The notes under the pieces are model-generated. The model made no database searches. It worked only from the letters and a program-made list of their open reading frames with translations, and was not told the origin of the DNA. 64,000 nucleotides of DNA from Ptychodera flava. Lineage: Eukaryota; Hemichordata; Enteropneusta; Ptychoderidae. Within the stretch, counting starts at the first letter, position 1. The number at the start of each line of letters is the position of its first letter. Below are positions 48,301 to 62,188 of the stretch, piece by piece. Both the position numbers and the translations under genes were made by a program. The stretch is from NCBI RefSeq assembly GCF_041260155.1, contig NC_091931.1, forward strand, positions 30,159,041 through 30,223,040, in the 5' to 3' direction.

Positions 48301-51300
48301 CAAGTGATCAATGAGGGGTAGAATGGAGTTCAATATTTGCTTCATAATTTATGTTCAAATGCACAAAAAACATAAAAGAGAACCAATATGGCCAATGAAT
48401 GACTAATTATAGATGTGGGCACCTTAGCAAGGCAATAAAAGACTCGATAACTATCTGGTGCGCACGTCTTAGTATCTAGTGTGCACATGATACTATCTTG
48501 TGCGCACGTGAAATCATCTTGTGCGTACCAGATAGTATCTCGTGCACACAAGATACTTTCTCGTGGCCACGAGATAGTTTCACTTGCGCTCATGATAGTA
48601 TCTGGTGCGCACTTGATAGTATCTCGTTGCCACGAGACACTACCTGGTGCGCACCCGATAATATCGCCTGCGAACTAGAAACTAACTATCTCGTGGCCAC
48701 GAGATACTATCACGTGCGCATGAAATTTGTCTCGTAGCCACGAGAAAGTATCTGGTGCGCACGAGATAACTTTACGTGCGCACAAGGTACTATCTCGTGT
48801 GCAGGAGATAATAATTATTTTTTCCTCACAAACATGTCCCTTTAAATGCTTTCATACAACATGCAGTTAATGCGACAACGCGACGGCGGCATTCACCCAC
48901 TGTGCCTCGCTTTTTGTACTTCTACCTGTTGCCTCTATGTTAGGTAAGCTAATACCTATCCGTGTTTCGCCATGTTTTCAGCTTCTAACCTAATCCTTAG
49001 TCACAGCACAGCCAAACTCTGTCTGTGACCCTAGTGTCTTGAAAGGTAACCTCTTGAGCCGTGAATGGAATATTGGTTCCATCGATAGCTCCAGGGTTAC
49101 CTGCAAATAAGTCTCTGGCCTGTCACTAGCGAGTTCAATTCACTGTGATCCACTATTTATACTGCAAATGTAGAACTTTTATGTTTGTGTCATAACATTT
49201 GCGTGTCCAACGAAAAGCTTTCTTGTCACATATAGAGAGACTGATGTGCTAGAGGTGATGTCATGTGATATATTGAATATGTGCGTATCCTTAAAAAAAC
49301 GTCACGGGGATTTCCATATGTATACACTGCTGTTGTTGTTGTTGTTTATTCTGTTGTAGTTATCGGACTTTTATTGTATATATATATAAATATAAGATCC
49401 GAAAAGGGATACCATTTCAATAAAGGCTTTAGTTTATTTTACTTTCATTTCTGTTTTGGACCGGGGGGTCCGTCACCAAGAATTACATCAAGAAGCACTT
49501 TACTGCCGCGTTCAGCTAGAACCAATGCAAGAGCATAGCGTTTCACGTTGTTGTGGAATGGTTTGAAAATGTGGTCCAAGGTTTTCATTTCTATTGTTAT
49601 ATACGATCAATTTTGAGTCCAGTGACAACAGCGCTCGTCATTGCAGCAATCGCGAACGTCATGCCCGATGATGGCACGCTCAGGGGAAATGGGTACCCGT
49701 ACGTGGGTTTTTGTTCATCATCTAGGTCAATGAAAACACGAAAATTGGGTAATTTTTGCAAAAGCTGATCAGTACAAGAACTATGATACCCCTTTTGAAA
49801 TTGGTGAACACCTTCTTAGATGCACAGCCATGCCAGCGCTTAAATGAAAATTGATATTTTTTTATGAGGACGTCATTCATCTTTTTTTCAAAAAGTTATC
49901 ACATTGATCCGGACTGTAATGGAGGTAAGCTGGTGCATACAATGACAATAAACTGCATTGACGTGCCAAGATAACCTAATTGCTCTACACAACACCGACG
50001 TGGTTGTAACTGCATTTTTAATTATCTCACCCACTCCTAAATTTTATAAATTTCGTGGTGTTTTCTAGTTTATTTTCATTCCATATTTCTCACGATAAGG
50101 AACGGTGTATTTTTTTGTTAAAAATGAAAAAACACAAGGCGTATTTTGAAATTTTGCTGATTCAAGCCTGGATTCTAAGCCTTTCCAGCGAGAGTGCCAC
50201 TACCGGGCGTAAATGTTGAGCAATATAATTTCTTTCAGCAAATAAAGAGCTACGATAAATTCAAAGGAGAAGAGATGAAGTCTTCGAAGCTCACTTGGAC
50301 AAGGGCGCTGCATATTGTGCACTGTCAATAAACACTTGTTGCAATCTTTGATACAGTTGATTTTCTTCATTCTTTGTGCTATTTTGCAAAACACGGGATG
50401 ATGTTGAAAACGAGTCTTGCCGGCACGACACTGTTTACTTCAATCTCTATAGTATTTTCGCTTTCACAAGGAAGAAACTCTGTTCCTCTTTTTTCAGAAT
50501 TGGCTGGATTACCCAACGACCAATTCCACCATATCAAGAGCTACATCGCAGGCAAGGAATCTGAATCCAAACTTTATAAGCAAGCCTACAGAAGGACCGA
50601 CCCTCGAAGTTCAACACAAGAATTGATTATAGGCTATCGCTTCAGATTTCAGAAGGCGAACGCGTGGAGTGTTTTCGCCAGTGCGCTGGGTGTTTCCCGC
50701 GATTTCGTCAACGTAAGGTCCGGGAGAGAACAGTTGAATGATGCTCAAATTGACGCTTTGTTTGAGGTACGACTTTTCCATCCTAGCCGCTTTGACACAC
50801 ATTAAATTTTTTGAGATAGAACATAGACACTCGAGAAAGTTTTTCAACTGTCTATGGATAGAACAATTAAAATAGACACGGTGTTGTGTCAGATGTTGTC
50901 AAGCTACCACCTATTGTTAAAAAGTTTGCCACTATAGTAAAAACCAGCGCAATTTGATACTATTAAAGCTGTCTGAGCTGAATTTTCTAGCAAAGGCTAT
51001 AGAGATTGTTATAAAAGCGGTAACTATTTACAATGCTCAATGGTTTAGGTTAGAAGGGGACGACAGGCAGAATGCATGCAAGCGACGATGCCGACCACAA
51101 ATTTCACCATGGAAACAGGAAAGATGCTTATACTAGGGAGCCATTTTCAATTGGGGAAGAGTGGGGTTATTTATAATGATATTTAGAAATATCGTTCGCC
51201 AGTTTGCCTTGCTGACTAATTTACTAGGGTTTTCTCATGAAGTCCGCATAATACTCACACACAATTACTATGTTTTGAAATGTTTAGTTTTTAACACGTT

Positions 51301-54300
51301 ATCAGCAGTTTAAAACTTCCGGGCTCTTCCGACTGACGTCTGATCAACCATCAACCTGATCGATTCACCTAGCTTCCACATGGAAAACTTACCGCAACCA
51401 ATCTTCCTATTATGAACCTCCCACTACCCCCCCCCACCTTGTGATCCTTCCCAACGGCAAAGCTTGGCCGCTACTTGATAGGCGAGCGGCAGACACACCC
51501 ATTTTTCACACTTAATGTACCCACCTATATACGGCCACATCATACATCATTTGAAAGCTTATTATCTCTACTTCAAGAAAATTGACGATGTGGAGCTGCC
51601 AAGTAGGGCCATAACCACCCCCTAATTTGCATAATTCACATGGGTACCCAATTTGCATAAATGTGATATAAAATTAGGAAATTCATTGTTAACTACTCTA
51701 AACATACTTTTAACTATTGAGTGATATATCAAATGAAAGGTATTTGCATGTAGAATACACAATTGATATCCAAAAAGATATTTAAAACGTTTTACTGAAA
51801 TATTTTCATATTAATACTGAAAAAATATTTAACCCTTTTGAATAACAATATCTTAAAATTTGAACACACACAGCCACATCATACAGCCACATTATACATC
51901 ATTTGAAAGCTTACTATCTCTACTTGAAGAAAATAGACAACATTTAGTTGTCAAGTACGGCCGTAGCCCCTAATTTGCATAAGTCCCACGGGTACCCAAT
52001 TTGCATAAATGCGATTAATATTAGATATTTATTATTCACTACTCGAAAAATACTTTTAAACTATCGAGTGATATATCAAATGAAAGGTATTTGCATGTAG
52101 AATACTAAAAAGACATTCAAAATTATATTTAAATTCATTTTACTGAAATATTGTCATATTTATATTGAAAAAATATTTTCCCTTTTCAATAACAATATTT
52201 AAAAAAAATTAATACAAAAAGCCAATCTTACAGCATCATCATACGTTATTTAAAAGCTTACTATCTCTACTTCAAGAAAATTGACAATGTGGAGCTGTCA
52301 AGTACGGACGTTGCCCTTAATTTGCATAATTTACATGGGTACCCTATTTGCATAAATGCGATATAAAATTAGAAATTTATTAACTACTATAAACATACTT
52401 TAAACTATCGAGTGATATATCAAATGAAAGGTATTTGCACGGAGAATACAAATGGATATCCAAAGAGATATTAAAATGATTTTACTAAATTTTTTTTGTA
52501 CTAATGTATAACAATATACTTTCCCCTTTTTAATAACGATATTATAATAATTTTAACACATAGAACCGCATCACACAACCACATCAAACGTTATTTGAAA
52601 GCCTATTATCTCTGCCTCATGATAAAAGACGATATGCAGCTGACAAATAGGGCTGTAATGATTTAATTTGCATAATGCAAACGGGTACCTAATTTTCATG
52701 AATACAATATAAATTACAAAAATCAATTGTAAAGTACTCTAAACTTACTTTTCAACTATCAAGTGATATATCAAGTGATAGGTTTTTGCATGTAGAATAG
52801 AATCATGAACTCCAAACGTGTATTCAAAATATCTTATTGAATATTTTCAATTAAATCGTAAACGTTTTGACTAGTTTATAATATTCAAAATATTGTGTAC
52901 TAATAACGAATAATGCTTAAGTTTTGGGGATAAATATCTAAATTTGTTTTGCAATTGATTTTTTGTTTATTAAGGATACGAAAACTGGAATATTTTCCTG
53001 TCTAATTCCTTATAGCTGAACAACAAGAATACATAAACCAATTGGAACTAATTTGGGATAATTGGGTCTTCATATTTTGCAAATTTTCTAAAGCGTGTTT
53101 TGTGCTCTATAGTTGAGTGTTGAAATATAACAAGTTACTCTTAAAAACATTACAAGTAAAAAGAAAAGCAGATGAGCTTAAATTTGCAAATTAAACCGAC
53201 ATTACTTCACCATCCAATTATCCCAAATTAGTTCCAATCTTGTTATAAATAGCTGTGTGTTGAATGACCCTTTTGTATTATTGATGTCATTTTTGTTTCA
53301 ATTTCTCTAGAAATCTTGTTGATGGAGACATCATTGGTTACTACATCTATTAGACTATATGTTACATCTGTATTTTCAGTTCAGTTATGTGGAATATGTA
53401 GACGGAAGGCACCATATTTCATTTATCGTATTTATTGTCATATAATGCAGGAAAAGCAACTCAACACACCGTTCATATCTTCGTTGTTTGCATTTTGTGT
53501 ATGATATTGTGTATATTGTCAGTGTATATTATGTTTGGCTGTTTTATATTAAGTGTTAATTAGCCATGGCGATTATTCTAGTTAAGAGTAAAACACTAGC
53601 ACCACTTACAAGTTGGTACATTATGCTAAAAATACAAGTGAACAAAATGACGCCCACGAGGAAAGTTCGTGGGCCGCCCAATTATAAGTGGATGATGCAG
53701 TCCAACCTTTCACAGATCAGAATTCACTGACTATTTTCTCAAATAAATCGTGAAGAATAAACAACATACATCAAAGATACGACTGATTTTACACGAAAAA
53801 TTGAGACAATAAAAGTTCCGGCCAATGCGACATTGGTAACACTAGACATTGTTTCAATGTACACTAATACAACGCACAATTAACCAATTAATGGAATCAG
53901 TCGACAGAGCATTAAATCAGGAAAGATCATCAAATGATTGCATAATCAAACAACCAACAACAAAATACATGATAGCTATGCTGAAAATAATCTTGAAAAA
54001 CAACACTTTCAAGTCAACAGTGAATTTTACCGTCATGTATTTAGGTGCGGTACGAGATCTCCAGTTTTACCAGAAATTCCCGACATTACATTTCACAAGA
54101 CAAAGTGAGAATAATTCAGCAACACACTGAACAAATATCGCTCTGACTGAGATTCAGAAATGATGTATGATTTTCATTGGAACTCAACACGAGCTTAATG
54201 AATTCATATCAAACATGAAAAAATGCATCATACTTTCAAATTTTCGAAAGCTCTTCTCAAGAAATCATATCGTTAGACCTCATTATCTATAAAGGTCATC

Positions 54301-56903
54301 GGTGGAACAAAGAGGACATTCTCGACTGCAAAACACACACAAAACCAACAGATACATTGCGGTTCACGAAACCAAACGGCAACATTCAAGGGCCTTGTTA
54401 AACGCGAAACATTACGATACATTAGAACAATCATGCAACAACAAGGCAATAGAGAATACAAGATATTTTCGAGATAAAAGTAATGAAATGCGACCAAACG
54501 ATTCTAAATCTTGTTAAATTATTACTAACTTTGGACAATCGGATGACATTTAAATGTTATTAAATTTTCATTAAATTAATTTCAAATTTCCTTGGAATCG
54601 TAAATAGTAAAAGGGAACCAAAACATTTTCAGGTCCCCTATATGCTGATCAAAATCTCCAAGTACCCCTCTACAATCTCCCAAAATTTTCGAATCCAACC
54701 CGAATTCCTCTGCCTCTCACCGTTATTTGTGAGCGTAGCCTAATCACATACATAAGAAACGGAAATATAAGCGTTACGATGATGCCAAACTTCACAAAAC
54801 CTACAACAGTCTGATCTCCGATTCAAATGAGCGTACACAAATACAGCCTGAACGAACAGTAGACATTCTAGCTTCCGTATTTGAACAAACTGAACTTCAG
54901 TGGAACAACTCGATTGGTAACACCTACAATCATTCAATCAGTGCACATGTTCCACCAAAAGAAAATGAAGGGCTGATGAAGACAACTCAGTACTCTCAAA
55001 AGGTAGCATCAAAGGATCGCAGTGTCACATTAGTCTTGCTACCCCATAGGGCAGAACACGTAGATTAGGGTTGCGTCTCGCCATGGCAAATCAACACTAT
55101 ACATAAAACGGCCAAACATAACATAATATACACTTACAATATACACATGTACCGTACACAAAATTCAAACAACTAAGATATGAACGATTTGCGGAGCTGC
55201 TTTCTCTTATTACATGTCACCAATTGTGTCTGCTGTCAAATTAATCTTCCCTGCACAGACCTTTGTTCCTGCCAAGGCAGCGATAACTGTGGCAACCCTT
55301 TTACTCATGACAATGCTGGTGAAGAAGAGGATGATGAATTCCTACAATTACTAGATTTACGGGAAATGACATGAATGATTTGGATCATGAATCATGCCAT
55401 TACTTTGACTGTAGCTTACTCTGACACATTGTTTCAGCTACAAAGCTACATTTCAACAACTACAATAGTGTCTTTCGTGTGGATCTTTTTGTTGCATTGA
55501 TACTTAAATTAATTTTTAAATACCATTATTAAAAAGAGGAAATATTTATTTCGACAGAAATATGAAATATTTCCGTAAATTAATTTAAATATCACTTTTG
55601 ATATCAATTTTGTGTTTTACATGCAAATACCATCACCACAGACCATATATCACTCGATAGTGTAAAAGTGTGTTTAGAATAGTCAACAATGAATTTTCTA
55701 ATTTCATATATCATTTCTGCAAATTGCTTACCAGTGTAATTTATGGACATAAAAGGGTACGGCCTTCACTGATAGCTCCACATTGTCAATTTTCTTCAAG
55801 TAGATATAATAAGCTTTCAAATGACGTATGATGTGGCTGTATGATAGGACTCTATGTGTTAACATTTTTAAAATACTGTTATTCTAAAGGGAAAATATTT
55901 TTTCCATATAAATATGAACATATTTCTGTGAAATCCATTTCAATATCTCTTTGAATATTCATTTTGTATTCTACATGTAACTACCTTTCATTTGATATAT
56001 CACTCGATAGTTTAAACGTATGTTTAGAAAAGTTAACTATAAATTTATAATACTATATCGCATTTATGCAAATTGGGTATGCGTGTTTATTATGCTAATT
56101 AGGGGGTTAATGCCCGATTTGATAGCTCCAAATTGTCAATTTTCGTAAAGTAGAGATAATGAGCTTTCAAATGACGTATGGTGTGGCTGTGTGTTGTTGC
56201 TGTATGTGTTAAAATTTTTAAAATATTGTTATTCAATAGGGGAAAATATTGTTTTCCATATTAACATGAAAATATTCCAGTATAATCAATTTCAATATCT
56301 CTTTGAATATCCATTTTGTATTCAACATGGAAAGACCTTTCATTTGATATATCACTCGATAGTTTAAAGGTATCGTCAGAGAAGTTAACAATAAATTTCA
56401 AATATTATATCGCATTTATGCAAATTGGGTACCCTAGTTAATTATGCAAATTAGGAGGTTATGGCCCTACTTGGCAGCTCCACATCGTCAATTTTCTTAA
56501 AGTAGAGATAATAAGCTTTCAAATGACGTATGATGTGGCCGTATGTAAGGTGGGTACATTAAACTCCTAAATAAGGCCCTTTTGTGGATTCGCCGCTCGC
56601 CTATGAATCCTACTCTCAGCAGTAGCGGCCATAATTGGATTCTTCCAAGCTGCTTGTCTGCTGACTATAAAAATGCTCTCCGGTACTTTCCCACTTGCTC
56701 TTACGGGAGACAATACGCTGAAAACTGAATTTTAACACTCCTCCTTCAATGAAAACAATTTGTTAAAAAGCTAGTAACGCTAACTTTCAATGATTTTTTT
56801 TCGTTATTTTATTTTGTATATCAATCTTATTCTAATCCCAAAAGAATGTTGAAACACCCACTGTTTAGCTTGTCAACTTAGCTTTTATATGTGTAAAATG
56901 CAC

Positions 56904-56945
<42 letters not shown>

Positions 56946-59900
56946 CATTTGAATTCTGGACCGGGCCAGAAATCCCTTTTCAACAATAGCAATACAGATT
57001 ACACTTGTACAGGCTGAGTTGAAAAGCTTAACACAATGTATATTAACATGCTTTGGGGAGTAGAACAAGGAATTATGCTTCACATTTAGAACAAAAATGG
57101 TGGACAAATTATCAAAAGTTGGCGTCACTGGCGCTTAACAATTAACCGTAAGGGTTCATATCATTTAATCTTGTCACTTTTCGAATATAAACCGACTGTA
57201 AACTTTATGTTCTTACAGATGAGCGACATGTCTTTCGTAAACAAATTTTGTCTATTGTATATGGTTTCATGTCACCATGCTTCTGCTCCTCTCTTACAGG
57301 CTGATCTGCCCAACTACATCAGCGAAACGAGGGACAAGGCCAACAATTTTGACGCCTTTCCTGTCACTATTAAGACCGCTCTTGTGGACTCGCTGTTTAC
57401 GAACTATTCTACTGATTATATGTGGGACTTGATCAACAGCGGCGAAAACTGGGTGGCAATCAGTGCCAACTTTACTCACGACCCTGCTTACCCAGGTAGG
57501 ACATGCTTCTGAGTGCATTAACTGAATTTTATGGCTTATCCTGGCAGAACAGATGCACTCGAGGTTCGTATATTTAGAATAAAAATTCTAGAGTAGGGCA
57601 GAGTGACATAAACATATTAATTAAATGACTTGATTAATCAACGCCTTCCTATCTGTTGACAATTAAAATAATCGACAATTTACGTCTATTGCTACAAAAA
57701 TGTTGATCTACAATCGAACGCACACAAAAATATTCGCACTTATCTTTGTAAAACATGTTTGTTTACTGAAAAATCCTAATGTAACACTGTTGTCAAAATC
57801 TCGGGGATTATAATTGTTGCCAATGCATTAATCACATCCCGTTTTGTATGGTGTTCATCAGGTTTGAAAATAAGCATCAGAGCAGTACCAGTAAATTTGA
57901 ATATTTCAAAAATATTTGTTGTTCTGTGCATAAGTCAGAGTTTCTGGGCCCACTCCGTGGAAGGTGTGAAATATACTCAGTATCAAGTTTGTGAAGAGGC
58001 CTGTATCTCAGACATCATTGTTATTTATTACAAGCCTCGATGTGAGTGCAAATCAGTGCATTGATTTGAATAGGAACATCCGGAATGTTAGCGGGCCGGT
58101 GAACGATGTACTGACCGGTTCCCATGATTACCCGGTCCAGTGAAGACTTTCGACGTTTTTGACGTCACAGTAGACGCTTAACGGTTGATGTAAAATATCC
58201 ATGCGCGTACTGCTATTTTGAATTTCGTTCAATTCTGTTTGATATTGGTCGATAATGGTAAAATTGTTTGAAAATGCCCTGCATGTACCTAAATAACATA
58301 TAGCATTAACTGTGAAGAGGCATGTAATGAAAATATTATTGCCTGAATACATGGGTTTATGTGCCCTCGCAGCAGGAGACAATTTGCCCTCCTGGCGTCG
58401 GGCAAATTGTCACCTGACCTCGGGCATATAAACTTATGTATTCAGGCAATAATATAAATGATTATCGACTTTCTGTACAGCAGGAACCATTTTAATTCAG
58501 TTTTCAAAGCATGCCGCCGTGACGTGCTGTTTGCGCGGGCTGAGTAATGGGACATACCCCTTTAGGGAGCCTTCAGTGATTACAGGGGTGGGCCGGGGAT
58601 ATCGGGGAGGGTCACATTTTAGAAAACGGAGAGTCACATTTTATAAACCTATCTTGGGGGAGGGTCACTTTTGACAGAAGTTGATTTTATGGCTAAACCT
58701 TTGATTGCCTGTGTGATATTTCCTGAAAAGGAAATCACCAACGAAATACGCTGATTCTTTAAAATACATACACATTATCCACAGGTTTCACAAGGAAAGA
58801 AGATGCAGTGTAATCCTACATTAGACACAGTTAGTAATTATATTGGAAACAATTTTTGCATAGTTCTGTCATAGACTACTTGTACCATGTACAGTGAATC
58901 AACATTTCCGTTAAATTCCAATTCCAAAATCACATTTCTTGCACACACATGGACTTGTAACCACTCTAGTCTGATCAAGAATGTTAATATCAATAATCAA
59001 GCGCACATAAATGCACAGATTTACCTAGTTTTGTATTGGAAAAAAATTATTCATAGTTTCATCATAGACTGCTATGTATACTGAATCGACATTTCGGTGA
59101 AATTCCAAAATCAAATTTCTTGCACAAACCTTGAATTGTAACCACTCTAGTCTAATCAAGAACGTTTAACTTAATATCAATAATCAAGCGCACAAAAATG
59201 CACAGATTTACCTAGCTTTATATTGGAAAAAAATATTCATAGCTTCATCATAGACTGCCATGTATAGTGAATCAACATTTAGATGAAATTCCAAAATCAT
59301 TTTCTTGTACACAAATGCACATGTTACTTCCCATTTTAAGCAAAGTACAATTAAATACATACAGATATAGTATGTTTTGTGGAGGAAATTGTCAATAATT
59401 TGCCTGATGTATTATGATTTGATATTTTTGGATCAAGCATTTTATCAGCCACATCTTGCCTTCTTATAGTTGCACAAAATATGATGACCCTCCCTCAAAT
59501 GTATGAAATACCATATCTCTTCAAAAATGTTTGCGTGATAAATTGCAACTGTACCTCTAAAAACACCAGCCCTTCCCTCCATAATTTGTCCCTAACTTAC
59601 ATAACAATTAAACCGCTTGTTATGTAAATTAGCTGATAATGTTTCAGTTATTCCTGGGGAGAATACTGCAGTGGTTGGGGAGGGTTGATTTTTAGAATAT
59701 TGGACAACTAAAGGGGGAGGGTCACATTTTAGACAGGAGGATGGGGGATGTTTACATTTTAAGGTACAGGTGTGCGTGGAATTCCCCCAGCCCACCCAAC
59801 TGTAATTACTGAAGGCTCCCTTAGGACAATCACCTCACAAAAAATACACAAGGAACAAACACTGAAAAAATTGGTAGAGTCACAAGCGGGTCTACTGAGG

Positions 59901-62124
59901 TTTTAATAAACATGGCTGTGTGCATCATCCTATCAGATTGATGTGATTAAAACTTAGCTGTGGCGTTGTATTTGAAATGACCTTAACTCAGAAGACTTTT
60001 CACGCTTGCCGATATTATGTTTTTGATAAAGCCGAAACCTGTTGCTTTAGTGACTCATGACTATATATAGTTTCTGATATTCCCCCCGGATTGAATTTTT
60101 TTTTGTTATTCAGACGTACAATCAAGGATTCAAGGTGATTGTGAACTGATGATGGACTACGCCAAAACGTTAAACCAGGCCAACTCGACCTATAACGCTT
60201 GTACTGATAGTAAGTCTGTTTAAAGCCAACACCCTAGATTGTATGACACAACCTGTTTTGTCCGATAATATTTCATCTTCAAAGGTCATGACGCATGCAA
60301 TGTAGGAGGGATACAGAATTTGCCCTAAAGATTTAGTCTGTCATTAGCTGATTTTAAGCGATTAAATAATAAATGAATGATTTATTACCCGACTTGAAAA
60401 GGTATATTACATAACACAATAAATCGAGCGGGAGAAAGTGGGTACAACTATGTTTACTTGTTCATTTATTTATTTATTATACCAAGATCTGCACTTCATG
60501 GAATATTTATGGTAAAACTAAAGAAAAAGATTGGTTACATAACAAATGTCACTGAGCTTGTGAGTTTAAACAAGTAGCTTCCTATGAGGACAAAACATAG
60601 CCTTCTATTTAAAACTTAAACCAGAAACATTAAACATTTGCAAACTTTGATGAAAAGTGACGATAGTGCCGCGGAGTGCGATTAAGAAATGGGTTTATGG
60701 TAAGTTTGATTTTGCTGCCAATTTTATAAATGTTCTGTTATTTGATCGCCCGGCAATATGCAAATCGAAATGTGGTCTGCAACCAATATAAGTAGATATT
60801 TAAGGTTAAATATGTGTCTTCAAGAAATCCAAGGTAAATGAAATTTTACAGAAATATTTCAACATATCATCATCCCATTTTCTAACCATAGCACAAATAT
60901 TCAATGAAAGATGTACAGGACAGCTTCTAATTTGTCTGTCTACTCTACACCAATGCAGTTCAAACTTGAGACATATTCAGGTTCGGATCTAAATGGCTTT
61001 GCAGACTCTCCATGATCTGAGTAGAGCATTCGCAAACAGCCCTAAATCATTATTTCTAACATGAAAAGTAACCTTCGATCGTCCGCAATAAGGGAAATGA
61101 TTCGAATTGTAAATGTTAGCTTCGTGTCTGCTGTGACACAAAAATCGATGTGAATGTGTACTTCTCTTCTCCGGTGCATCAAAATGTTGTCGGCATTTGG
61201 TTAACAGATAGGTTGATAGAATGCAAAGTTGTTCGCTTTGAGATAAGCAGAACTGAAATATCATAATAGAAAGGAAGTGAGCATTCTTGTTAAGGAAGTG
61301 GATGAGTCACCAGAAAGTGAAAGACTTTTGCTCAAGCTTTGTGCAAGTAAAATTTAAGCCATTTTCTTCCAAAATCAAATATGAAAGTTAAACGGGTCAC
61401 CATACAAATTACGGTACAAAAGAAACATGTTACCAAAAAAGTTATCGATATTTGAAATGGCCACTATCACAGCGTCAACTCTGCAGGGAAAATGAAATTT
61501 CCGATTTTCACAATGCTTCTAATGAATCTCCGAGAGCAGCATCCAGTGAAGTATTGTAAACATTTGTGAAGCTGAATATCTCCTCTAACCCTTTGACTGC
61601 TGCAATTTTCTCACTAAAGTTTTCATGCAGTATTTTACCAATTTTTGTGAACTTTTCTGTAAGATATTTTTTTCATAATTTTGGACCAAATGGATATCAC
61701 ATTTCACCGGCTACAGTTTCTTATTAAAATTCTGGCAAAAAATCAGGAACAATTACTGTGGTACATTTTCTAAAGATGACAAAAATATACTTTGGCGCTC
61801 AAAGGGTTAAGGCGCGTTCTGCCTTTGATTAACAACTGGATAAATCAGACCTAATTCTGTTTTTGATTCTAAGCATTGCGTTGAAGTTTGCTTCTGTTGG
61901 CATTGTTGCAAAGCCTACTCCCATGATTAATTGAGGAAAATGCCCATGAACGCACTCCCATCATCAAAGAAGGAAAAAAGTCCACATAGAAGATCATTCT
62001 GCGACGTTGAAAAGAAATATTTACGAACATAAACTCCAAATGAATATTAGTTTCAAAATTATTCTGGCCTAATCATTATTCGAAAGGCACCGAAAGGCGC
62101 TAACTTGGACTCAAATACATAACC

Positions 62125-62188
<64 letters not shown>

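Larger units (their letters stand above)
43035..48857. mobile_element. 5.8-kb fold-back element whose ends are arrays of ~21-bp palindromes
   Basis: The outer ends CTATGAAAGC and GCTTTCATA are complementary. Arrays of TATCTCGTGCGCACGAGATA-type palindromes follow at 43078-43295 and 48452-48812. Inside these, GATAGTTATTGAACC...GGCCATATTGGCTTTCTTC on the left matches the reverse complement of the right side near 48375-48455. The interior carries a decayed Penelope-like RT (44700-45900 minus), a ~180-bp tandem repeat (46985-47640) and a further inverted pair at 44100-44180 and 47650-47720. It lies in gene 2 intron 1. Confidence 0.8.
51465..56632. mobile_element. 5.2-kb inverted element with ~350-bp subterminal tandem units
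   Basis: TGGCCGCTACT near 51465 and AGTAGCGGCCA near 56621 are complementary, with AGGCGAGCGGC and GCCGCTCGCCT next to them. About four ~350-bp units lie on the left (GAAAGCTTACTATCTCTACTT words near 51553, 51900, 52250, 52600) and three or four reversed units on the right (near 55800, 56150, 56500). The interior holds a MITE, a decayed Penelope-like RT, a Harbinger-like fragment and a Cys-rich ORF. It occupies most of gene 2 intron 2. Confidence 0.75.

Noticed and set aside
43078..48812. CRISPR-like regular short repeats
   Set aside because: The units are contiguous palindromes without unique spacers, in a eukaryotic genome, and form the inverted ends of one element.
48858..49800. Possible extra gene 2 exons with hydrophobic ORF at 49281-49538
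   Set aside because: No acceptor/donor pair gives a phase-consistent exon, and exon 1 already joins exon 2 in phase.
50498..60209. A prophage or bacterial contaminant as the source of the lysozyme-like sequence
   Set aside because: The region is split by three spliceosomal-type introns with correct phases and sits between a eukaryotic signal-peptide exon and NIDO exons.
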